A stretch of 64,000 nt of DNA from Mucilaginibacter inviolabilis. Its GTDB lineage: Bacteria > Bacteroidota > Bacteroidia > Sphingobacteriales > Sphingobacteriaceae. This document shows, piece by piece, positions 26,101 to 33,219 of this stretch; position 1 is the first letter of the stretch; every line of letters begins with the position of its first letter. The stretch is from NCBI RefSeq assembly GCF_011089895.1, contig NZ_JAANAT010000006.1, positions 177,521 through 241,520 of the forward strand, written 5' to 3'. A program made the translations under genes and the position numbers. A model generated the notes under the pieces. It worked only from the letters and a program-made list of their open reading frames with translations. It searched no databases and was not told where the DNA came from.

Positions 26101-26937
26101 GGCCCCTACCGCCGGGCCGTTACTTGAACGGCTATTCCCCGCCGATTCTACGATGAGGTAGTAAGGTGCATTGTAGGCAATCTTATCCCATGCCTGAGCC
26201 CGGGTGTCATAAAAACCAAAAGTATAATCAACACTATCGCCAGGCAAGCCGTACCATTCCCAGCGGTTATTGGTATCGTTAAAATTCCAACCCGCTTCAT
26301 CTCCATAAGAATGGTTAGATAATAATAACCCCGATGCAGCTGCACTCATTTCGGCTACATCACTATTATAATCGAATGATTGCAGGGTGGCCGCATTAAA
26401 AGCCATCCCCTTAGCTGGAGCATATACTCCCCGGGCTATCATGGTACCAGCCACATGAGTGGTATGATCCAGCACCGATGATCCGTCCTTAATGGTTATA
26501 TTTTTACCAGCAAATTCCTGATGAGCGGTGTATATTGAGCCACCATCCCAGATAGCCAACTTATTATTCAAAAAAGTACTTGAACCCGACAAATTAAGCC
26601 CGAGCGAACCACCCGGTTGTACGGTGTTAGTGCCGGTTGTAGCTGCCGATGTAGTATTATTATGCGTGATGAGATAAATAGGAAAACCCAAAGAGTTAAC
26701 ACCTTGCAAGGATACCAGGTTACCGTTTCTGGTATGGCGCTGCACGCTCCAACCCTTACTTGCAGCCAGGGATAAAGCCTGTTTGTGACTGGACTCATAA
26801 GTACTGCGTATCTGACTGGAGAAGCGTGTTAACTCGGCACGTTTGGCATCGGTTACCAGCGCTTGTTGGGCAAAAGTGCGGGCCGTTGCACACAGCAATA
26901 AAAAACATATACAAATTGCTGCGTAAGATTTATTCAT
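23194..26937 (-). CDS. Large secreted S8 subtilisin-like peptidase with GEVED and type IX sorting domains
   Basis: A 1247-residue secreted protease. The signal peptide ends near ATARTFAQQ. The S8 catalytic set is visible: Asp131 (AIWDGG), His158 (DHTTHVAGTM), oxyanion Asn268 (ESAGNS) and Ser384 (LSGTSMAAPN). After a proprotein-convertase-like beta domain (to about residue 585), a GEVED domain (about 610-730, VFVDWNGNGVFDNGEL) and CARDB/Ig-like modules follow. The last 80 residues (VFPVPASSQLNVVF to ARKVIIGR) form a type A T9SS C-terminal sorting domain, so the protein is exported through the type IX system and anchored or released at the surface. Confidence 0.93.
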   Translation of the reverse strand: MNKSYAAICICFLLLCATARTFAQQALVTDAKRAELTRFSSQIRSTYESSHKQALSLAASKGWSVQRHTRNGNLVSLQGVNSLGFPIYLITHNNTTSAATTGTNTVQPGGSLGLNLSGSSTFLNNKLAIWDGGSIYTAHQEFAGKNITIKDGSSVLDHTTHVAGTMIARGVYAPAKGMAFNAATLQSFDYNSDVAEMSAAASGLLLSNHSYGDEAGWNFNDTNNRWEWYGLPGDSVDYTFGFYDTRAQAWDKIAYNAPYYLIVESAGNSRSSNGPAVGADYYGYKSKTDQTLVDKGPRPAGISDNNGYDIISTTGNAKNILTVGGVNPLPFGPSSRQDITTAFFSSWGPTDDGRIKPDIVGNGVNVLSVGVANPAAYLTLSGTSMAAPNITGSLYLLQEYYAQKNGGAFMRAATLKGLVCQTAFDGGNVGPDYIYGWGLLNTKKAAQAITDNGTKSIISENSLQQGQKQTFTVVASGNDVLSATISWTDPEGTPNADGTINNRSPKLVNDLDIRISDGTTTYNPWVLNPDAPAAAATTGDNIRDNIEQVYISNTTPGKSYTITVSHKGTLKQGPQAYSLIVTGAGGTTYCTSAPLSNADSRIDNVKVSNINNTPAAGCKSYSDYTNLTVQLEQAKTYPLSITLGTCGGNFNKAAKVFVDWNGNGVFDNGELAATTNVLNGTGTFTTNIKVPGSVIPGNYSLMRVVLTETGDTSTIKACGTYAKGETQDYRVQFLQTSIDAGVVAIVDPGSSGTCSASTSITIRLKNFGSASIGNIPVTVTITSPDNTKTTYNETYTGTLQPLAEDNYTFSQKFNAVAGDTYVITASSNLASDPVVSNNSLTATVVINTPAVIGGLSAYYCIDSKQYLLSGSGDGTLLWYQNINDTTPIAYGSAAITAQPPVNNTYYAGINDFKGSVGPVSKNVFTSGSYNQFTPAININTKVPMIIKSARLYIGNSGKITFNVSNSNGQIVSTKAINAQATRTTPLPGDQPDDPNDQGKVYDLNLELPAAGNYSISATFDTKATIYRNNGGVKGYPFSIGSIFSITGNNATPDGPVDTTYYKNFYYYFYDIKVQSMGCASAARLPVSFSKPVITQTGNSLSSNFATGNQWFLNGKAIVGARNKIYAPLQSGDYQVADTLSGGCVAMSDIYTYARTVENPDNSTEIGLSVFPVPASSQLNVVFATKTTADLKLSLINPAGQIVYLNTQTIPQGNFSKVIDVTTQLPGVYLIKILLGQKIYARKVIIGR

Positions 26938-27193
26938 AGATCTGAGATATAGGCATTTTTACAGCCCTAAATCTATAAATATTCCCTTAGTTATTAAAGC
27001 CCAACCCAATTAAAGAGTATTAAATATCAGTATATAATACAATCTATGGAAATTTGACAACATTACTTTGATACTTCACAGGGCGAATATTTCCCACTGC
27101 ACCGGCTTTTGCCAAACCTATTTTGTAAAGATCACTAATGGTATGTTAACCACAAATTGATTCATAGTTTTGGATTGAGGGCAACTCCGTTAA

Positions 27194-27305
27194 CAAAAAA
27201 GTGGGTTTACATGGGTTTACACTTTTTAGGGTTAAAATTTGATTAAATACCTAATAATCAATAATTTATATTTTATTTCTCCAAAAAAGTGTAAACCCAC
27301 TTTCG
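27194..27305. repeat. Terminal-inverted-repeat element, copy A
   Basis: AAAGTGGGTTTACA (27198-27211) and TGTAAACCCACTTT (27290-27303) are perfect inverted ends around an AT-rich core. The left end also contains GGGTTTACACTTTTT, which can pair with the right end in a second register. A relative lies at 59292-59403. The rest of the 398-base gap (26938-27335) is AT-rich with no gene seen; it separates the divergent or tandem transcription of the subtilase and nadE. Confidence 0.75.
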
Positions 27306-27335
27306 TAATAAACCGCGATACTTTTTCAAGGATGA

Positions 27336-28985
27336 TTACGACAGATATTTACCTACAATAGGCATCCGGCGGCCCATACCAAATGCTTTTGGCGATACCC
27401 GGAGTATTGGCGGTGTTTGATAACGCTTATGTTCGGCCAGATTAGTCAGCCTGATCACCCGGCGTACTGTTGCTTCGTCATAACCCATTTTGATGATATC
27501 GGTTGATGAACGGCGATTCTCGATGTACTCGGCCAGTATCTTATCCAGTATATCATATTCAGGTAAAGAGTCGGTATCCTTTTGATCGGGCCTGAGCTCC
27601 GCTGATGGTGGTTTCACGATAGAATTGATCGGGATGATCTCCTGATTACGATTGATGTAACGGGCAAGCTCAAAAACCTGCGTTTTGTAAACATCTCCTA
27701 TTACCGATATCCCACCGCACATATCACCATATAAAGTACCGTAGCCTACGGCTGCCTCGCTTTTATTGCTGGTGTTTAATAAAATGTAACCAAACTTATT
27801 GCACATAGCCATCAGCAATATGGCGCGACTGCGTGATTGTATATTTTCTTCGGCTATGTTAAATGGCAGGTTATTGAATTGCGGATGTAGCGCGGTTTCA
27901 ATCGCTTCGGTGATATTTTTAATCGGAACCAATTCGCTTTTGCAACCCAGGTTATTTACCAGGTCTTCGGCATCTTTTAAGGAGTGATCGGTGGAAAAAC
28001 GTGAAGGCAGCAACACGGCCATTACATTTTGAGCGCCCAAAGCTTCTGCGGCTAAAGCACATACCACAGCAGAGTCGATACCGCCCGACAAACCAAGAAT
28101 GGCTTGCTTAAAGCCTGATTTATAGAAATAATCGCGAATGCCCAATATAATTGCCTGGTGTATCTGCTCAATATCAGCAGCACGTTCGGCTTTCAGGGTT
28201 GTAGGATGATCAAAACTGATAGAGGCATCCTCATTTAAGGTATAGTATGCCAGGTTTTCTTCAAAATAGGGCAACTCATCTATCAGTTTACCGGTATTAT
28301 CAAAAACCAATGATCCTCCATCAAATATCAATTCTGTTTGTGCACCTATCTGGTTTACATATAGCAAGGGTAAATGGTAGCGGCTGGCATTATCACTCAA
28401 AATAGCAATACGTTCTTCGTCATGGTTATAAGCAAAGGGCGACGCGGCTATATTGATCATGACATCGGGCTGCTGATGGATCAAGCTATCCATTGGCCGG
28501 GTAATATATAGTGGGTTTTCGATGGTATTCCACAGATCCTCACAAATGGTCAATGCAATTTTTTTTCCTTTAAATTCTATACAGTTAAACTCCGTTGAAG
28601 GCTCAAAATACCGGTACTCATCAAATACATCATAATTGGGTAACAGCGCTTTATTTACTACTGCTTTTATCTGTCCGTTTTCAATAAAGTAAGCAGAGTT
28701 GTTCAGATCTTTCCCCTCCTCTTTATGATTATAAGTAGGCAAACCAATTATACAGGCAATGTTGGTACATACCGCGGCTATTTTTTTCGCCGATCCATCG
28801 CACAGATCAATAAATTCATCAAACTCCAGAAAGTCACGCGCAGGATAACCAGAAACGCACAATTCGGCAAATACCACCAGGTCGGCGCCATTTTGCTGAG
28901 CCTTTTGTATATGGTCTATAATTTTGGCTGTGTTCGATTCGAAATTACCTATATGATAGTTAAGCTGGGCTAATGCGATTTTCAT
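27336..28985 (-). CDS. nadE: Glutamine-dependent NAD+ synthetase
   Basis: A 549-residue two-domain enzyme that makes NAD+ from nicotinic acid adenine dinucleotide, using glutamine as nitrogen source. The N-terminal nitrilase-type glutaminase domain (1-260) has the triad Glu41 (FAELCVSGYP), Lys112 (NKALLPNYDV) and Cys148 (LTICEDLWN). The synthetase domain has the PP-loop GLSGGIDSAVV near residue 300, followed by NTSNKSEAAVGYGTLYGDMCGG. Length fits the short glutamine-dependent form. It is divergent from gldB with 57 bases between the two starts. Confidence 0.95.
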   Translation of the reverse strand: MKIALAQLNYHIGNFESNTAKIIDHIQKAQQNGADLVVFAELCVSGYPARDFLEFDEFIDLCDGSAKKIAAVCTNIACIIGLPTYNHKEEGKDLNNSAYFIENGQIKAVVNKALLPNYDVFDEYRYFEPSTEFNCIEFKGKKIALTICEDLWNTIENPLYITRPMDSLIHQQPDVMINIAASPFAYNHDEERIAILSDNASRYHLPLLYVNQIGAQTELIFDGGSLVFDNTGKLIDELPYFEENLAYYTLNEDASISFDHPTTLKAERAADIEQIHQAIILGIRDYFYKSGFKQAILGLSGGIDSAVVCALAAEALGAQNVMAVLLPSRFSTDHSLKDAEDLVNNLGCKSELVPIKNITEAIETALHPQFNNLPFNIAEENIQSRSRAILLMAMCNKFGYILLNTSNKSEAAVGYGTLYGDMCGGISVIGDVYKTQVFELARYINRNQEIIPINSIVKPPSAELRPDQKDTDSLPEYDILDKILAEYIENRRSSTDIIKMGYDEATVRRVIRLTNLAEHKRYQTPPILRVSPKAFGMGRRMPIVGKYLS

Positions 28986-29020
28986 AGACAGTATAGTAAC
29001 GTATTAATGCAAATAAAAAT

Positions 29021-29028
29021 TATTTTTG
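29021..29028 (+). promoter_or_regulatory. Candidate -7 promoter element for gldB
   Basis: TATTTTTG fits the Bacteroidota -7 consensus TAnnTTTG. It lies 15 bases before ATG 29043 and downstream of the alternative ATG 29007, so it supports the later start. No good -33 TTTG is seen. Confidence 0.4.
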
Positions 29029-29042
29029 CTCAAAGGATAAAG

Positions 29043-30080
29043 ATGATAAACCCCCGGCTCAAAGCAAAGCAAATTTACTTAATTTTTTCCATCGCCCTGA
29101 TATTAGCGTCATGCGGGCGCAACAAAAAGATTGATGTAAGCAACATCAATATTGAAGTTAAGGTGGAACGGTTTGATCATGACTTTGATGCCATGCGTAC
29201 TAAACCCATGAGCACTCAAGCTATATATTTGCAGCAAAAATATGGTGCTTTTTACCAAGATTTTATAAGTCGCATCCTGGTGGCTGGCAATACCGCTGAT
29301 ACAGCTTATTTTAAGACCCTCCACGAAGTTTTTAATGGCAAAGCCTATACAGACCTGAAACATGATGTAGATGCTGCCTATCCCAACATGGATGCGCAGA
29401 ATGCCAGTCTTACGCAGGCGTTTAAATACATCAAATATTACTATCCGCAAAAAAAGCTGCCTAAGGTTTATGCTTATTTTTCAGGTTTCCAGGCTCAAAC
29501 TTCTATTGGGGATGGATATTTTGCGGTAGGGCTCGATTTGTTTTTGGGTGCCGATTCCCGCTTCTACCCTGCCCTTACCAATGCCTTTCCACATTATTTG
29601 TCCAGGCATTTTACCCCCGAAAACATTACCCCGCGCGTAGTGGAAGGTATTGCCCGCGAGGATATGTTCCCGGAAGACGACAATAATAAGTCGATGCTCG
29701 AAAAAATGGTTTACAACGGTAAGATCATGTATTTTATGGATCGCATATTACCGGAGGTTGGGGATACCACTAAAATTGGTTACACTACCGCTCAGCTTAA
29801 GTGGTGCGAGGATTTTAAAGCAAAAATATGGGGTTATTTTTTAGATGAAAATCTGCTTTACGAAACTGATTATCCTAAAATTCAGAAATATTTTACCGAA
29901 GCCCCCTTCACTCCCGGTTTGGGCGAAAAAAATGAATCGGCTCCAAAACTAGCCGTGTGGACGGGCTGGCAGATTGTTAGGGAATATATGGACAAACACC
30001 CCGAAGTTACCCTGCCACAGCTAATGGCCGAGAAGGATGCCCAAAAAGTATTGAATCAATCGAAGTACAGACCAAAGTAA
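29043..30080 (+). CDS. gldB: Gliding motility lipoprotein GldB
   Basis: A 345-residue lipoprotein (signal to Cys24, LILASCGRN). The mature part begins VSNINIEVKVERFDHDFD, and the pattern through TLHEVFNGKAYTDLKHDVD, KLPKVYAYFSGFQ, DGYFAVGLDLFLGADSRFY and EGIAREDMF matches GldB. GldB is an essential lipoprotein for type IX secretion and gliding in Flavobacterium, though many Sphingobacteriaceae that keep it do not visibly glide. ATG 29007 would add 12 residues but lies before the likely -7 element. It is divergent from nadE. The usual partner gldC is not adjacent. Confidence 0.9.
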   Translation: MINPRLKAKQIYLIFSIALILASCGRNKKIDVSNINIEVKVERFDHDFDAMRTKPMSTQAIYLQQKYGAFYQDFISRILVAGNTADTAYFKTLHEVFNGKAYTDLKHDVDAAYPNMDAQNASLTQAFKYIKYYYPQKKLPKVYAYFSGFQAQTSIGDGYFAVGLDLFLGADSRFYPALTNAFPHYLSRHFTPENITPRVVEGIAREDMFPEDDNNKSMLEKMVYNGKIMYFMDRILPEVGDTTKIGYTTAQLKWCEDFKAKIWGYFLDENLLYETDYPKIQKYFTEAPFTPGLGEKNESAPKLAVWTGWQIVREYMDKHPEVTLPQLMAEKDAQKVLNQSKYRPK

Positions 30081-30126
30081 GCCCCCCAGCCCCCTGAAGG
30101 TGGAGTTTTTGATTCGCTAACGAATT

Positions 30127-30179
30127 CATATAAACAAAACAGCCTTTCTGAAATTCAGAAAGGCTGTTTTGTTTATATG
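30127..30179. terminator. Strong hairpin terminator
   Basis: A near-perfect 26-bp palindrome containing AAACAAAACAGCCTTTCTGAA and its complement, with A-rich and T-rich outer parts. It ends gldB and can also end the convergent small membrane-protein gene. Confidence 0.9.
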
Positions 30180-30212
30180 CCTTAACTCCCCCTTTAGAGA
30201 TCAAGAAGCTAA

Positions 30213-30431
30213 TTATTTGATGATCTTGAAAACAGTTCTTAAACCTATTGCCACACCTAAAATAAGCAACAAGTTAGCTATCCATGAAAAATAGGTTGAA
30301 TTTTCATCACCAGCAAAACGAATGAAAACACCTGTTATGCCAATAGCGATAGCTAAAACCAATATTTTATAATGTTGTTCTGAATTAGCGTTTTGTGTAG
30401 AATCCATGGTACTTTGTTTAATGTTGGGCAA
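30213..30431 (-). CDS. Small two-helix membrane protein
   Basis: A 72-residue protein with a polar N terminus and two hydrophobic segments (ILVLAIAIGITGVFIRFA and YFSWIANLLLILGVAIGLR). A start at codon 10 (MDSTQNANS, 30404) is also plausible. Proteins of this kind are common in Sphingobacteriaceae and have no known role. It is convergent with gldB. Confidence 0.65.
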   Translation of the reverse strand: MPNIKQSTMDSTQNANSEQHYKILVLAIAIGITGVFIRFAGDENSTYFSWIANLLLILGVAIGLRTVFKIIK

Positions 30432-30466
30432 AAATAGAAATGTTTACGGAATTTACCACCAATTTT

Positions 30467-31342
30467 TTAGGATTTTATCGTATCAGGTAATATGGAATAT
30501 TTTCTTCTATAAAAACGGATCAATAGTAAGATACTTATGCCGGCCAGGATAAATACCCAAAGATTAGCTATCGCTAATATGGCTTCCATAAAAAGATGCC
30601 AGCCATTGGCAAATGCTCCTGCTAACCGGCTAAAGAAAGGTAGATTATAATCAGAGGGGTCATCATTGGCAATATGCTCCTGAAGAATGGTATTGCTTTG
30701 ATAAAAATTTAATGTGATGATGCTGTATTTTACCGCATCATCAATTTTGAGGTTACCTATCTGCCCGTCAACCATATCATCTTTTAGCAATAAAACATTC
30801 ACCGGATTCTTGATCGTAACTTTTCCTTTTTTCTGCTGGTCTACCAACTCCTTCCGGCTGTTCAGTTTCAGTTTCGCAGACAGAAAGTCGAGCGATTTAT
30901 CTTCTATATCCATTTTACGCATGGTAACATACATACCCATATGTGCTACTTCGGTCATAAATTCCTCCAGGTGTTCAGAAGGTATTTTAACCGTCATATC
31001 GGCAGAAGTATTAAAGGAAGACACACGGTTAACTGAGTCGTTACTGATTCGGAAATCCTTGCTATCTCTTACGGTAGATTCCATTTGATGGTGCATCACC
31101 ATACCATTGTTTTTTACTGTTAGCGTTGTTATCTTTTCTGCTGTTTGCTGTACATTTTTTACTTTAAAACGCATGTCGGCAGTCTTGACTAACTTGGGTA
31201 AAGCCGTTAAATTCGCTGTAGTTACTACCGCTGAATCAGCAGCACTACTGTTATTAATTGCCTCATAATGTGAGCCCGAACCCTTACAAGCGCCCAGCAG
31301 CAAGACGGCCGCCAATGGCAGCATTAAAATTTTTGTTTTCAT
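30467..31342 (-). CDS. DUF4349 lipoprotein
   Basis: A 291-residue lipoprotein starting MKTKILMLPLAAVLLLGAC (Cys19). The DUF4349 core runs from about residue 45 (KLVKTADMRFKVKNVQQTAEKI) to 230, and contains VKIPSEHLEEFMTEV and DIEDKSLDFLSAKLKLNSR. One membrane helix follows near residue 255-280 (LAIANLWVFILAGISILLLI), leaving a short cytoplasmic basic tail. The frame is open 12 codons further upstream, but the lipoprotein signal fixes the start. Function unknown; probably an inner-membrane protein with a coiled-coil periplasmic domain. Confidence 0.85.
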   Translation of the reverse strand: MKTKILMLPLAAVLLLGACKGSGSHYEAINNSSAADSAVVTTANLTALPKLVKTADMRFKVKNVQQTAEKITTLTVKNNGMVMHHQMESTVRDSKDFRISNDSVNRVSSFNTSADMTVKIPSEHLEEFMTEVAHMGMYVTMRKMDIEDKSLDFLSAKLKLNSRKELVDQQKKGKVTIKNPVNVLLLKDDMVDGQIGNLKIDDAVKYSIITLNFYQSNTILQEHIANDDPSDYNLPFFSRLAGAFANGWHLFMEAILAIANLWVFILAGISILLLIRFYRRKYSILPDTIKS

Positions 31343-31391
31343 GTTGTTGTTAATTTTTTTGGTTACTATTGATACCAAAAAAGGGATTTAG

Positions 31392-31491
31392 GTAACCCTT
31401 AACTGTCTGAATCAGAATTTGAGAATTGACAAAATAACGGTGCAATTATATTATTCAGTTAATTCTCAAATCCTGTAAATTCTGATTCAGA
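31392..31491. repeat. Inverted repeat of the TGTCTGAATCAG family
   Basis: TGTCTGAATCAGAATTT(GAGAATT) on the left pairs with AATTCTCAAATC...AATTCTGATTCAGACA on the right; the right arm has an extra ACAGGAT. The central 40 bases are AT-rich. This wording recurs as an intergenic repeat in Bacteroidota genomes as I recall. Confidence 0.7.
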
Positions 31492-31499
31492 CAAACAAA

Positions 31500-31525
31500 A
31501 AAAGCCCGGCATAAGCCGGGCTTTT
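31500..31525 (-). terminator. Terminator of the odhA-odhB transcript
   Basis: AAAAGCCCGGC-ATAA-GCCGGGCTTTT, a perfect 11-bp stem located 22 bases after the odhB stop codon. Confidence 0.9.
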
Positions 31526-31546
31526 GAAATATGATTACAGGAATAA

Positions 31547-33118
31547 TTATACTCCTAATAATAATCTTGCTGGGTCTTCCAGTAATTGTTTTACACGTAC
31601 CAGGAAGCTTACCGATTCACGACCGTCAATAATACGGTGATCATAGGATAATGCCAGGTACATCATCGGACGGATAACTACTTGTCCGTTGATGGCAACC
31701 GGGCGCTCAATGATGTTGTGCATACCCAATATTGCCGATTGTGGAGAATTTAATATCGGGGTTGACATCATGGAACCAAACACACCACCATTGGTAATGG
31801 TAAAAGTACCGCCGGTCATTTCAGGAATGGTTAGTTTATTTTCACGGGCTTTACCAGCTAATACCACAATTTCCTTTTCAATTTCGGCCAGGCTCATGCT
31901 ATCTGCATTACGGATAACCGGAACTACCAGACCTTTAGGAGCCGATACAGCGATAGAAATGTCGGCAAAATTGCTGTATACTACTTCTTCGCCTTCAATA
32001 CGGGCGCCAACAGCAGGCCAGTCTTTCAGGGCTTCAGTAACCGCTTTGGTAAAGAACGACATGAAGCCTAAACCTACGCCGTGTTTCTCTTTAAATTTAT
32101 CCTTGTATTTACCACGCAATTCCATGATGGGCTGCATATCCACCTCGTTGAAAGTGGTTAACATAGCCGTTTCATTTTTAACAGCAACCAAACGTTTGGC
32201 CACTGTTTTACGCAGCGAGGTCATTTTTTCGCGTTTTTCACTTCTTTCGCCGGCCACCACTGGTGCAGCAACAGGAGCTGAAGCAGTTGCTGCAGGAGCA
32301 GCAGGTTTAGCCTGCGCATTCAGGGCATCCCCTTTAGTAATACGACCATCAACACCAGTACCATTTATACCCTTAGGATCAACACCTTTTTCGGCCAGAA
32401 TTTTGGCAGCGGCAGGTGATGGAGTGCCGGAGGCATAGGTTACTGCGCCATCAGCTTTGGTAGGAGCTCCGCCGCGTGGCGACTCATCCGTAGCGCTAAC
32501 AACCGCAGGCGTTACTGGTGTAGCCTGTACAGCAGCACCTGAACCTTCAATGGTACAAACTACAGCGCCAATAGGCAATACATCGCCTTCTTTAGCTATA
32601 GTTTTTAACACACCGGCTTTTTCGGCGGTTAATTCAAATGTCGCTTTATCTGATTCCAATTCGGCCAGGGCTTCATCCATCTCCACAGTATCGCCATCTT
32701 TTTTGATCCAGCGGGATAAAGTAACTTCTGTTATAGATTCGCCTACAGTAGGCACTTTAATTTCTAAAGATCCACCTGCAGCAGGGGCAGCGGCCACCGG
32801 AGCCGGAGCAGGTGCATTAGCCACAACTTCAGGCTGTGGTTGAGCCGCAGGAGCGCTTTCCTTTGCAGGAGCAGCAGCGCCGGCGCCTTCTTCAATGTTG
32901 GCAACAACAGCGCCAATGGCCAAAGTATCGCCTTCATTGGCCAATATTTTCAGGGTTCCTGCTTTTTCGGCAGTCAATTCAAAAGTGGCTTTGTCTGATT
33001 CTAATTCGGCAATAACCTCATCCATTTCCACGTGATCGCCATCTTTTTTCTTCCAGCCTGATAGGGTTACTTCTGTTATTGATTCGCCTACCGGCGGAAC
33101 TTTGATCGCTAAACTCAT
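31547..33118 (-). CDS. odhB: Dihydrolipoamide succinyltransferase (E2 of 2-oxoglutarate dehydrogenase), two lipoyl domains
   Basis: A 523-residue E2 subunit that moves the succinyl group to CoA in the TCA cycle. Two nearly identical lipoyl domains are present, with attachment Lys43 and Lys158, both in ELESDKATFEL. They are joined by Ala/Pro-rich linkers. The peripheral subunit-binding domain lies near residues 230-270 (PSPAAAKILAEKGVDPKGI to GRITKGD). The catalytic domain ends with SYDHRIIDGRE, holding the active-site His. Two lipoyl domains instead of one is the long form. The gene follows odhA with a 101-base gap containing small repeats and ends at a clear terminator. Confidence 0.95.
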   Translation of the reverse strand: MSLAIKVPPVGESITEVTLSGWKKKDGDHVEMDEVIAELESDKATFELTAEKAGTLKILANEGDTLAIGAVVANIEEGAGAAAPAKESAPAAQPQPEVVANAPAPAPVAAAPAAGGSLEIKVPTVGESITEVTLSRWIKKDGDTVEMDEALAELESDKATFELTAEKAGVLKTIAKEGDVLPIGAVVCTIEGSGAAVQATPVTPAVVSATDESPRGGAPTKADGAVTYASGTPSPAAAKILAEKGVDPKGINGTGVDGRITKGDALNAQAKPAAPAATASAPVAAPVVAGERSEKREKMTSLRKTVAKRLVAVKNETAMLTTFNEVDMQPIMELRGKYKDKFKEKHGVGLGFMSFFTKAVTEALKDWPAVGARIEGEEVVYSNFADISIAVSAPKGLVVPVIRNADSMSLAEIEKEIVVLAGKARENKLTIPEMTGGTFTITNGGVFGSMMSTPILNSPQSAILGMHNIIERPVAINGQVVIRPMMYLALSYDHRIIDGRESVSFLVRVKQLLEDPARLLLGV

Positions 33119-33139
33119 ATTTTAGTAATTGTATATTTT

Positions 33140-33212
33140 AAAGGTGATACGTTAAACGTTTTAAGTTGTACGTTTTGGTGGTTTACGTATAACGTACCAC
33201 GTAAAACGTACT
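33140..33212. repeat. ACGTxxAACGT-type intergenic repeat between odhA and odhB
   Basis: A low-complexity string of ACGT-containing words (ACGTTAAACGTTTTAAGT, GTACGTTTTGG, ACGTACCACGTAAAACGTAC) with internal complementarity. It lies inside what should be a two-gene transcript and may form a hairpin that changes the E1:E2 ratio. Confidence 0.6.
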
Positions 33213-33219
33213 ACATAAC

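Noticed and set aside
31689..32438. A 249-codon open frame antisense to odhB
   Set aside because: The opposite strand encodes a fully recognisable E2 subunit; the antisense frame is a by-product of codon usage.
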